Shown here piece by piece: positions 33,154-44,648 of a DNA stretch of 64,000 nucleotides. The notes below the pieces were generated by a model. That model saw only the letters and a program-made list of their open reading frames with translations, had not been told where the DNA came from and made no database searches. The stretch is taken from contig CAJQUW010003055.1 in NCBI GenBank assembly GCA_907163375.1, forward strand, positions 186,001-250,000, given 5' to 3'. A program made the position numbers and the translations under genes. The stretch is from Prostheceraeus crozeri (Eukaryota > Platyhelminthes > Polycladida > Euryleptidae). Position 1 is the stretch's first letter. Each line of letters starts with the position of its first letter.

Positions 33154-33161
33154 TTATCAGT

Positions 33162-35160
33162 AGTAGCACAGAATTCTATATTTCTTATTGTTATTCTTCA
33201 TCTATGCTGTATTTTATTGACTGCTTCACTTGACATGTGTTCTACCTGCACATTTGTGACAAGAATACCTCATTCGCCTGACGATGACTGGCTGTGCTGG
33301 TCGAAAGGCCTCCCCAGGATAAATATTTTACCGCAACATCACGGTTGTCGACTTCTCTCAAATGGAAAAAACTTAAGGACAGTTATACAGAGAACAAGAT
33401 CCTGTAGAAAAGTGTAACATTGTCACAGCCTTAAGATTATGGATCTGTAAGCATCAGTTGTTGGGCAATTTTGATTTGACTTTATTGCCATGTCATTCAT
33501 TTTACTCACTATAATTCATCAGAGGTACTGAATAGGTATTCGACTTTTGACACGTAAAGTCTAATAGTTGAAATAATACTGTTGATAGAAAAGGTGGCAT
33601 CACCACACATTAGCGGCCAATATTGCCCACTGAGAAAACTCAAATGAATTCTTACATGTATTTCTTATCGGATTCTTCTCGATCAGTGGAACTTATTTGA
33701 TTAGGCTGCTTTTCGATATACTCTATGGGCAAGGCATTTTATAAACTATATTCTTCAACCAAGCTATATAAACTCCACACAAAGAAATTGTGCTCGCTCA
33801 AACAGGAGCTAGTCAGTTTATACCGACTCTTGGTACAACTGATACTGTTCTAAATTTCGTCGGATTACACATTTTCGCATGTGTTTACTGAGAAGGCTGA
33901 AAGGCACTCAAAGCATTAGTTCTATCAACATGGTACAAGCAAACATCATTGTTTTGTTTAAAATGAACTTTCCTAATGATTTGATATCGATTTAAGGAGG
34001 TAAACTACGAATTTATAAAAGGGGTCTACTTGCCCCCCCCCCTCAGGTCTCAGAGGGTGTGAAAAGGCTCAGGTCTCTGAAGGTTAATAAATGTTGGGTT
34101 GCTACACTACCTAACATACTTACTCTGTGGTTTCAATTATCATGGCTTGCAACCAAGTGACTTAGGTTGACTTCTCTCGGTGACATGTCAAATCTGCATT
34201 TTGAATACAAAAATTTCATCCACCGATAAAAACTTTGACTTCCTAATGGACGCTGATTTATGAGGGTTCTTTGGGGTTATTGTTCATGGAAAACCTTGGA
34301 CATCGATACGGTTGCGTCTTTCAGTGATATTAATGAAGTTGTCAAGTGCACCATTGAGCATCCAGAGACTGGCGGTTCCTTGTTCGTGTCTCAAATTATC
34401 TAAAGCACTAAAATATCTAAAGTTTCACACATATCCAAGAGAGAGAGCAACACAAGAGAGAATTCTTCAACTTTCATATTTCACATAATTCAGATAACTA
34501 ATATTGAAATCAAAATTATCGTTAAAAAATTACCTTACCTGTCCGGCCTTATAATCGATCTAATACTTCATAAATCGTGTTACAAAAACACAAACAGGTT
34601 GGAGGGATGTATCTCCACCAGTTGCAGAAATCCTGATAAGATCATATGCTTTAATGAATTAATTATTTACAAAATTGACAATACATGTAAAAGATGTAAG
34701 CACTTTTATATAGAAAGTGTCGTCAGATTTTTGCATATACACGAATTGATGGACATCTTGCTCAATTTCATTCCTCTGTTTTAAGACCCCTCCGATTGTG
34801 CAAATGAGATATTGCTGTACGGCCACATTGATTAACAAAGATATGCATTAATCTAAGGCTACGAGAATCTGTGCTGATCAAGAGACAATATCCGGCAATA
34901 AATAACAGGGAGAATTCACCAAATAAACAGCTCGGATTTTTGAATTTTACTGCTTTCCTTATAATTGTTGTATTGGCTTGAAAAGGCTGTCATAGTGGTG
35001 AAATTTGCAATATAGAAATTATTTCTTTCAATAGTTTGGTTAACGCCCTTCAATTCAATATTGCTGTTAAAAATAAATGACATACAACATCTTGATATAT
35101 TACTTGAACAAAAGTGTGCATTAGACGATTCCATATTGATTATTCATGAAATGCCTTAGA
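33162..35160. other. Stretch without recognised gene
   Basis: Non-coding by inspection. A 66-codon plus frame at 33217-33417 includes HSPDDDWLCWSKGLP but has no neighbours or splice sites that would support a gene. A C10 run lies at 34032-34041. Confidence 0.35.
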
Positions 35161-35164
35161 CTTA

Positions 35165-35459
35165 AGTGAATTAAAATCGAATTCAATATTGAAAGTATGA
35201 CTCATGAATGTCATTATCTCACTACTTACAAAACAGTAGCAGCATTAATGTGATCTCTATTGGCAAAAGGCCTAAAATCAATATACTTTGGACATGACAG
35301 AAGCTTTTTTTAACATTGTGCTGGTATGGCTTTCGTATGTAAAGCATACCACACTTGAAATAACATGCGAAAAGCATACAAATATATACAGAAATATACC
35401 AAAAAATATTTCGGTATGCATCCTTCGTATGTGATTGGTATTGAGTGATTTACAGTGCA
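35165..35459. repeat. Partial copy of the GCACTGTAAATC element
   Basis: In inverse orientation it matches the left half and middle of the element at 47235 (GAGTGATTTACAGTGC end, CCTTCGTATGTGATTGGTAT, AGCATACCACACTTGAAAT, then CAATATACTTTGG and ACTACTTACAAAACAGTAG). Its right half is missing. Confidence 0.7.
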
Positions 35460-35863
35460 GCCAATAAGATTAAGATAACTGAGATGACCTTTGTACTGTT
35501 CGAGGTAACGCATTTCCCCGCCAGTTTTACTATTCGATAGATCAATGAATAGCATTCTCCGCTAAAGAAAACGGTTAGCAACCTTAAGCATGAATAATGT
35601 AATGTAAGTGGTCTTCTTTCACATCGTAGTCGTTGATATGGTTACGTTTGTAGATTATAAAGCGTCTGTATGACGTTACTGGATCCGGGAAGATAAGTGC
35701 CAGCAATCCCGAGAGGCTGCCAATCCTAGGTCTGATTCTGTTTTATATCTAAATTTGGCAAACGCATCGTCTGAATTCGCATTCTACGTCATGAGATGCG
35801 AATTCGACAGCGAATCATCTCAGCATCGCCTCAAACACTATTGTTGCAGCTGTTGTTTCATTG

Positions 35864-36256
35864 TTAAGCGTGAAAGTATTGCCTTAGTGGACAAATGACA
35901 AGATCAATTTCTCGACCAATCATAAGGTGTCCTCGTGTAGTATTTGAGATTTCGACAAATTCACCTGGCAATCTGTTGGTGAATTTGAGAAAAATCTTGG
36001 TACTTCTATTCTTTCCCCCCACATTTTTGTTGTTGACACCCGAGAGCTTTGCGTCGTCTCTCGATGCACGATCTTCTCTTGCTTCTAAGGGCAGTCTCAC
36101 TACTGTCGCAAAGGCGTTGAGTGTGTAAAATGAACCCCACAAACTGTAGAACTGCTTGTAGAATATTTGCAGCCTCAGAACTAGACAACTGCTCGTCATT
36201 GTCTGCAGACAACAATCCCACAAACTCATAGCTGCACTGAGTATCCAAGGCACCAA
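35864..36256 (-). other. Possible host exon, unassigned
   Basis: Two overlapping minus frames; the one at 36006-36248 contains CSYEFVGLLSADNDEQLSSS and RSKRRSCIERRRKALGC, of protein-like composition, and a possible acceptor GATACTCAG|TGCAGC precedes it. No family recognised. The opposite strand also has a frame, so coding strand is uncertain. Confidence 0.25.
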
Positions 36257-36950
36257 TCCTTCATCCCAGGGTTCAAATAAGACTTCTTAGTGGTGTTGTA
36301 CTGTCACTTAGTAACAGATGAATTCTATTCTAAAACCAATGTGACTAACTTTGACGAAATTTGATGAATTTGGAGGAGTTGGAAGATGTGTGGGGGAGGA
36401 GAATAGAAGTACAAAAATCTTCTATATTATTATGATATATTATGATAACAAGGCATATTTGTAGGCCTATGAAACATCTTATTTTTATGAAATCCCCCTC
36501 GACGGAAGTTTTCCCGAATTCTTCGACAGTGCATGAAGCTTTCCCGAAGGGGTGTAAATTGTAACTCCGGACACCCTCTGGCGCCACACCTGGGGAGGGT
36601 TAAAGAAAATAATTTTGTGAGGATGTGTTCGACAACATAAAATAGACATTAAAACCACTGAACTTACCATTGTCTTCATTTGACTGCCTGATGGGGGCCA
36701 TCAGCCAACGATGGTTATTGTCTATAAATGCATGAAATTATTATAAAGTGCTGACATGAATTATAAAAAACGTTAAGGATATACTGAATCTAAATAGAAT
36801 AATTAAACATTGTGTTGAATCATCGGTTGAAAAATGGGAACATACCTGAATAGCTGCCATTTCCAGCATCAGGAATCATCAGCAGGCCTATTTCAAATCT
36901 CTCAACATCGGCACAACTCTCTATTTAAATTGCGGCCATGCCCGGATAAA
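36257..36950. other. Stretch without recognised gene
   Basis: No domain or splice-supported exon seen. Confidence 0.3.
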
Positions 36951-36952
36951 TT

Positions 36953-37186
36953 TGAGATTTACAGTTTGCAAGTTAGTGAAATTTCGACGGGCATTCATTA
37001 AGCATCACTTTTAACACACAACTGGCAGAAGATGCAACTCACTATTCAATTACTCTAATTACATAGTGCTTGCAAAAAGCAACTTTGCAGGTGCGCTAAC
37101 TTAGGCGATTTGCCATTAGTGTGTTTAAAGTGATGTTTAAATGAATGCCCGTCGCAATTTCACTAACTTGTAAATTGCAAATCTCA
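36953..37186. repeat. MITE-like inverted repeat, about 234 bp
   Basis: Arms 36953-37026 and 37110-37186 (TTGCAAGTTAGTGAAATTTC, CGACGGGCATTCATT, GTGTGTTAAA in complement) are about 80% alike and separated by 83 bp. Confidence 0.7.
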
Positions 37187-37568
37187 ATATACTGAATAAC
37201 TTGACAGACAATAGAAATCAATTTTTGCCTCGGTCAGTAAGGAATTAAAAAGGATCTTAAATGCTCATTTGGGCATGAATTTTAATCATTGTTGGATGTC
37301 AATTGAGCTGATAGAATCTTTCAATGTACAAATCTTGACCAATTGTAAAAATTCGTGAAAAATTTGTCGGTTAAAGCCAAAGTGCACTTTGCAGGTGCTT
37401 GCTTGGATAGCTTTGATAGTTGTTTAATAATTTGTCTTTTTGTAATAATTTTAATTGTCTGATAAACGTAAAACATGACATAATGCTGATAAGTTATAGG
37501 ACCTCTTAACTTCCTATTACTCTAATCATGGATATCTAGCTTTATCTAGATGTCCATGCTCTGATGTA

Positions 37569-38995
37569 CAGGGTGTCTCAATATTTCCGCACCATAGGAT
37601 TTTGTTATCATTGCATTCATTTTGTTAACACTGAAGCATTGAATAGGTTGCAGATATTTTATGCAAAATAAAAAATATTTTATAGAAATTACAGCATTGT
37701 GTAAAGAATAGCTTCCTAAAAGTCACAAAGTGACCATCGTTTTGTTCAATACATTTTCTGCATCGATGCAGAATTGATTCATGAGTTCTTAGAATAAAAC
37801 TAGCATCAATTTTGGTCATTTAATTTGATATTCTATTTTTTAGATCACCACGCGTTCTAGGTCTGGTGTTGAATACGACCGATTTCAAATGTCCCGAGTG
37901 GGCTTAGATTCGGGGATCTTGGTGGCCACTCCACTGCACCTCTCTTGGCCAAAAAGCTCAATTCCGCCGTCCATTTTCACGTACGAGGCTTCGTTTAGCC
38001 GCTACAGCCATTTTCTCACTCAAAAACCCTCTTAAACCCACCTAAAGCACACAAAAACCACACCTACACCCATGAAACTCAACATGTCGACGCAGAATTT
38101 CATCAGGAAGCCAAATCTAAACACAAAACACGCCTACACACCAAAAACATAGACCGCCGCCCAAGACCAACTACGACGGTCGACCACGACACACACGGAC
38201 GGTCGACCCAGAACGACAACAACCCATCTCACGCTCCAGAGGGGGGGGGGCGCTGTGCGCAGTTGGAAGGATTCCTTACTACTCACCTCGTCTTCCTATC
38301 CATTGTCGTGGGAAGTCTTATCGAGAGAATTGCTCACATTCAGATCAAAGTGCGGTAGTGCTCCATCCTACTCTAGAGCCATAGTTGTTGCGCTCCTGTA
38401 ATAGTAACTCATTGAGAATCACGACAAGAATAGTTTGAACCAAAGATAGGTACGAATCCTTTGTAACATGGTCATCAGAGAGAAATGGGCCGACAACTCG
38501 ATTTCCGAAAATCGCGATCCACATAGTTTGTAGTTTTTGCTACAGATGCGCGCACCAGTAACGAGAGTTGTGTCTATTTTTCCATGTGAAGAAAGATAAA
38601 ACATAGTTTCATCGCTGAACATAACGGACTGGGTAAAGGAAGGCTGTTGTTGCAACATCATTCGCAAAATTACATGCATCTGTCTGCACCAGGTGCACTT
38701 TGTATGGATGAAATTTACGTCTTAGCAACTTCCAATGGACTAATGCACGACTGACACCACATTCTTGGCTCAATTTGCGAAATGAGTCAGCTCAAGAATC
38801 AATTCTACATCGATGTAGAAAATGTATTGAACAAAACGATGGTCAGTTTGAACATCTCTTGTGACTTTTCAGAAGCAATTTCTTTACATAATGCTTTAAT
38901 TTCCATAAAATATTTCACATATATTAATAAAAATTAATAACAAATATTTTGCATAAAATATCCGTAAACCATTCAATGTTTCATTGTTAACCATA
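37569..38995 (-). mobile_element. Mariner transposon 2, decayed, with long inverted subterminal arms
   Basis: Left end CAGGGTGTCTCAATATTTCC preceded by TA (37567-37568), a mariner terminus. On the minus strand the transposase is recognisable in two parts: EWPPRSPNLSP near 37880-37925 (third catalytic Asp region) and VMFSDETMFYLSSHGK within 38419-38679 (first catalytic Asp region), followed in another frame by a NRVVGPF-like block. Between them about 460 bp (37940-38400) is foreign. Arms of about 160-190 bp at 37618-37780 and 38797-38994 are inverted copies of each other (GACCATCGTTTTGTTCAATA, TGCATAAAATAT in complement). The right terminus is lost at 38995, where another repeat begins. Confidence 0.75.
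37940..38400. other. Insert in mariner 2 with an A/C-rich strand-skewed block
   Basis: From about 38020 to 38245 the plus strand is nearly all A and C (for example AACCCACCTAAAGCACAC) with few G or T, then G10 and GC-rich sequence. No ORF or known element recognised; it interrupts the mariner transposase. Confidence 0.45.
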
Positions 38996-40045
38996 CAAGT
39001 GGATAATAGTACACTAGAATGGAAGTTTGATATCTTGTCTATGTACAATGATGGAACATGGAAAAATCTATGGTTATTAGATCAGATTCGATCTAAAACA
39101 TTCTATCATAGTGAAACCATTTGCCAAGTTGGTTGTGGAAGTTGTTGACACCTTATTACAGGATCTTCATGAAGAGAATTGCAAGTGAGATAGCGGCATT
39201 GTTTCATGTGAAATAGCCTACTATTCCATGGATCAATATGCTGTGTCTTTTTGTGCCAGTCATTGACAACCATTATACAATTATTCAACACTGGAATACG
39301 AATTGAAATTTGGTTCACAGAGTTATATTGAAAGTGGTCGCTCTACTGGTTGGAAGAACATCTCAAGAATTCACAGATAAAATTTCTAATTATTGGATAA
39401 TTTCTCCGTCAAGCGGTTAAGAAACTTAGTGTTTTTCTGGAATAAGCACACTTAAAATCTTTTTTACCTACAATCATTTTTCAGATAAATAGAATGTTGC
39501 TGGAACTCTTCGATTAATCATTGAATGACTGATGTGATATAATTTGATGATATATTGGAAGCTGATTTTCCATTGCATGCAGAGATTTTGAAAATTGTTC
39601 AAATATAATGAACAGGAGTCCTTTAAAGTAAAATAAATGCTCTAACATTTCTTGGCCTCTTATTTCAAGCTGGAGTAATGCATGTTCTGTAAATCGACAT
39701 TACAAGTTGCATATGTGTCTGATTATACTCTTGATAGATTATCAGAGCGATATTTCAAAATGATGAACGTACAGAACGTTTTAGAGGATTTCCTTCTTTG
39801 CCATCCTGTCGCTGCAGTATTTTGTAGATTCATTATTGCTTTTGAGTACATGGTTTTTGGACAAGGGGCAACAATACATATCACAAATTGCCTTGATAAA
39901 TATAAATGCCAACCAGAAAACAATGAAACCAGCTGCACCAACTAGGACCAACATTGCCCCAACTAAGTTCCCCTGAGAAATTGCATAATTTTTATGCAAA
40001 TTCTATTCTAGGACTTTCTATGGTATTGTTAATTTCTATGTTGTT
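38996..40045 (+). repeat. Unidentified 1-kb repeat, copy 1
   Basis: Shares its whole length with copy 3 (inverted, about 95% alike) and much of it with copy 2. Near its start a short frame reads VDNSTLEWKFDILSMYNDGT and ends QVGCGSC before a stop. Further on, a second frame (39682-39945) starts MFCKSTLQVAYVSDYTLDRL. Both are kept between copies with few changes. No family recognised and no clear termini. Confidence 0.7.
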
Positions 40046-41300
40046 AACAAAATGAAACGGATTTCTTTGTAGATTACCATATTTTTTCTATGGTGCGGAG
40101 CTATTGACACGCCATGTATTTTAAGTGGCGACAAATCCACCATCCTTTTTAGCCAAGATCAATTAATTTCTATGTCAAATCAACTTTCAGCCTTACATCA
40201 ACACTCTACTAACCATAGAAATGGATCTTCATCTATGTATTTCTCATCCAAACGTCTGCTATGTAAAAACTATGCAATTTTCCGCTGATTCATAGTTTTG
40301 ACAAAACTATTCAATTCCTTCCATTTTTCTATAATATTCTGTTGTCAATTGCGATATCAAATAAAACTGCTTATAAGCGCTGGGTAAATATCACAGCTGT
40401 CGCCACAAATCAGCCATTGATTCCAGAATTCCCTTATATGCTTACTTTTGCTAAAACGTCCTTGAAAAAATACAATTCTTAAACTTGTAGCAAATCATCC
40501 AAGCAAAGAACTTGGGAAAGCAAATTTTCTAGCAACTATGGGAAAACTTTCCATTTTGAATTTTTGTGCATTCAAATATCGCTTCTGATGCTTTATGAAG
40601 TGTGTAATCATCAAAACATATTGTACCGGAAATAAACTCTGTTAATACTACTATTTGGTAAGCAGAACAATGCTTTCTTTGTCTTCATGAATAAAAATGG
40701 CTGTCATGACATTTTTATCGACTTTAAAAGTCAAAGCAATATCGGAGCGTGGCATTGTGACCGGTTCTCCGAGTATCCGGTTGATACTACAAAGAATGAG
40801 AAAAAACGTCTTCGGATATCTATTGCCGCGCAGTAGTGGTGTAAGAAGTAACATCCCAGCGCGTTCTAATTCACTTGCAACCACAGTTGGATACCACTCT
40901 GCAAGTGTAACGCATCTCATTCAACCGATTTCTATGTAATTGCAGAAACTCTACTTTAACAATTCAACAATTAGATCCAAAAATGAATGAGTTTCAAAAA
41001 AGAGGTCTTTTAGCATTTTCCCCTGATAAATAGCGGTAAGATGAACATTTCAAAGATTCGAAGATTCGTATGAACTGCTGATATCCAAGCAGAAAGATTC
41101 TTGGGTTGTCTAAAGAGAAAGCATTAAGAGCTTTGATGTTCATGTAGTTGATCATTTTATGTCATAGAATCACCATTTTATGTCTCCACCATAGCGATAG
41201 CAGCTGAAGGTCAAGCATGAAGCTAGCTACAAAAAGAATAGAAAACACAGCAGAAAAATAGAGAACATTCGGGTTAGTTGACAGAATGCTTTCAAAGTCA
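40046..41300. other. Stretch with one weak coding candidate
   Basis: Mostly non-coding. 40651-40920 on the minus strand reads 89 residues (MRCVTLAEWYPTVVASELER ...) with balanced protein-like composition, but an 80-residue frame lies opposite. No domain or splice support; could be an exon or part of an old element. Confidence 0.25.
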
Positions 41301-41315
41301 TGGATTTCAGTCTAA

Positions 41316-42375
41316 ATGCAGCAATCTTGGGTAGAAATTGAGCGTTACGAGTCCATGACAAACCGACAAACCTATGAGACAATGAAATTCTGTCTGTCGA
41401 TAGTTAAGAAATGGTTTCAGAAATCAGTGCTCACGCGGTTCGATATCTGTGATTCATACAGCTCATACAGCTCATACATTGAGGAAGCAACTGTGGACAT
41501 AGAAGTAGATAATAATACACTAGAATGGAAGTTTGATATCTTGCCTATGTGCAATGATGGCACATGGAAAATTCTATGGTTTGTAGATCAGATTCGATCT
41601 AAAACATTGTATCATAGTCAAAGTATTTGCCAAGTCGGTTGTGGAAGAGAATTTTAAGTGAGATGGTGACATTGTTTTATGTGAAATAGCCTACTATTCC
41701 ATGGATTAATATACTGTGTCTATTTGTAGCAGTCATTGACAACTATTTTCCAATTTTTCAACACTGGAATACGAATTGAAATTTGGTTCACAGAGTCATA
41801 ATCGAAAGTAGTCGGTGTACTGGTTGTAAGAATATCTCAAGAATTCAAAGATAAAAATTCTAATTATTGGATAATTTCTCCTTCTAACGGTCAAGAAACC
41901 TAACGCTCTTCTGGAATAAACACATCGGTAGCTTCTTTAGCGACAGTCATTTTTCAGATAAATGAAATGTCGCTGGAACTTTCAATTAATCACTAAATGA
42001 CATATGTAATATAAAGTGATGATATTTTGGAGGCTCATATTCGAAAGCATGCAAAGGTTTTGAAAATTGTTCAAATATATTGAATGGGGAATCCTTCAAA
42101 GTAAAATGAATACTGTAAGATTTCTTGGTCTCTGATTTCAAGCTGGATCAATGCATGCTCTGTAAATCGACATTACAAGTTGCACATGTGTCTGATTATA
42201 CTCTTGATTGATTATAGGAGCGATATTTCAAAATGATGAACGTACAGAACTTTTTAAAGGATTTCCTTCTTTGTCATCCTGTCACTGCAGTATTTTGTAA
42301 ATTCACTATTGCTTTTGTGTACATGATCTTTGGACAAGGGGCAACAATCCAGATCACAAATTGACTTGATAATTG
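41316..42375 (+). repeat. Unidentified repeat, copy 2, truncated by a LINE
   Basis: From about 41490 it matches copy 1 at about 88%. Upstream, 41316-41657 is one open frame of 113 residues that runs into the shared VDNNTLEWKFDIL part, so this copy shows more of the hypothetical protein than the others. It ends near 42375 where LINE sequence starts. Confidence 0.65.
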
Positions 42376-44098
42376 AAAATGCCAACCCGAAAACAAGAAA
42401 GCTATTTTTTGAAGAAAATTCGTATCTCATCGATAGTAAAGTTTATAATGATCATTGGCTACCTCAGTGTGAACCAAATATGTCTATCCGCGACATCTTG
42501 CAATTGGTGAATCAAAATTTGACTTCAGAATTTATATTTGATCCCATGATTGAAAGGCCGTTACCATTTATTGTGCCTTTTCTATTTACTGAACTTCAAG
42601 TGTATAATCTATTAACCAACATCTCTTCTAAGACTAGCATGGGCTCTGATAATGTGCCGTCAATTTTATGGTCAAAGCTAGCGCATTTCTTGACAAAAAC
42701 ATTGACAAATTATGTACAATAAATGTCTGTGTGCTGCGGATTTGCCAGTAATGTGGAAAAAAGCGGATATAATTATTTTTCCAAAGACCAATCCACCAAA
42801 CTTGAAAAGTATTCGGCCAATTTCCCTATTACCTGTCCCTGAGAGAATTTTTTGAAAAACAGCTGATGAAATACATGGGCTAAGTTTTTGCTTCCAAGAT
42901 CGACAAATAGCATTTTGGATATCGAGTTGGCAGCTCAACTACATGTGCTCTACTCAATACTGAGGATTACGTAACTCGCAATTTGCAGCTTAGCGACATT
43001 ACTGCTTGTCATCTTTTGTCTCTAGACCTAGCAAAGGGCTTCGAAAAAATTTCATTTCGCTTGCTTCAAGAACTGCATCATAACTTCCTTCGTATGTAAT
43101 TATCTAACAAGGAGATTTCAACGAACCAGATGGAAAACTGCTTATAGTGACCTTCTTCCACTTCTCAGTGGCGTGCCACAAGGCTCATCGCTCAGTCCGG
43201 TCATATTCGCTTACTTTACGTCTGATTTAATACTCCGAAGTGCAAATAGCAATATTTGCTTGACAAAATATGCGGACGACATTCTTATTGCAGGAACTAT
43301 TTCCAAGACTACTTACTACTAGTACTCCTATTTTGCCAGTTTATTTCGATGTCATAGATTGGGCTATACAAAAGAAATTGCTAATAAAAGAAGAGAAATG
43401 TGCTCAAATATTTATCACAGCTTCAAAGTCCTATGATTTTTCATGCTATTCCATACCATCTATTCCTGTTCAGACATCCCTAAAATTTCTCGGCGTAATT
43501 ATTGACGAACATCTAAAATGGATTTTACACGTGGACCAAATCACAAAAAAGGCATCTTCGAAGCTTTCTGTTCTAAGGCAGCTTAAAGCCTTCTTTGACA
43601 ATGATGCACTCACCACGGTTTACCAGTGTGCTATTCGGGGAGTACTGGAGTATGTGACTCCCTTATTTGTAAATCTGCAGCAAAAACAATCCAATCAGAT
43701 TGAAAGGGTGCAAGATCGCACTCACAAAATTATATGTGGATCCTCGAACTGTGAATGTGCTACATTCATTCCTCTACAATATCGCCGACTGATAATGGAT
43801 CTCAAAGTATTTCACAAACTTGTCACAGACAATTCTCATCCCTTGTATTATTTAAAACCAGAACTGAATTTGTATTCAAATACTTACAGAATGCCAAGGA
43901 TTTCGGGATCAATTCGACACAAAGCCTTCCTCACAACCATGATACGACTTGCCAACAGTGGATTTTCTTGAATTTGTATGACTTGTTGACTTTGTTAATT
44001 GTTATCTTGATTTGTAACTTTATTGTGCGTTCGATGGAAATTTTGATGCCTCACGATTCACAATATTGAGGCAATGCTCAAATATACGATTATTATTA
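42376..44098 (+). mobile_element. CR1-like LINE, 5'-truncated
   Basis: Begins inside the linker before the reverse transcriptase (SIRDILQLVNQNL, TSMGSDNVPSILW), then SIRPISLLPVPERI, LDLAKGFEKISF (motif A Asp present), VPQGSSLSPVIFAYF, KYADDILIAG (motif C) and the C-terminal part to 43971 (QIERVQDRTHKIICGSSN). Several frame changes between 42720 and 43270. It ends in an (ATT)n tail at about 44083-44098. It is related to but distinct from the LINE at 19205. Confidence 0.83.
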
Positions 44099-44648
44099 TT
44101 ATCTCTTTTTTCAAGAGTGGAAAGATGTGTATGTTGACATAATCGGCTATGATGACATATTTCAATTTTGACCTGAACGAAAGCTGTAGGCGCTTTATGA
44201 ATAGACTCGTTCCCATTGGCTAGTTCTGAGAAGCAACGAGTGACGAGAACAATTTGATCAACCAACTACTTCACGGACAAATCACATGAAAAAGTTCGTA
44301 CTACTCTCAGATGTTAAGTTGAGCGGCGAGTTTATCATTCAGAGCAAGAGAGTCAGCATTGAAGGTGAGCAAGATTGTTGACTATTCGATAGTAAATTTA
44401 AAGTACTTTCACTAGCATATCAGTTTCTTATGTAATGTAAAGGTCTAAACCCTGAAAACAGTGTTATTTAAAGTTATGTATAAGCGGGTTTGATGACATA
44501 GCCCAATTTTCAGTATGTCATCATACACGCATTTGGTGCATTTACAGTTTCCCTCCACAATATTTCAAAAAAATATATAACATGCTACTCCCAAAGTAGG
44601 AAATTGATACTTCTAAATATAACTAATGGCATCATTTTTTTCTTTTCA

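Noticed and set aside
33260-33310. Second hammerhead-like motif
   Set aside because: CTGACGATGACTGG ... GGTCGAAAGG has an altered core and no convincing stems.
30952-35459. One 4.5-kb GCACTGTAAATC transposon carrying the first kringle exon
   Set aside because: After the first 13 or so bases the sequence at 30952 does not continue like the family's right half, so the match is probably chance or a stub.
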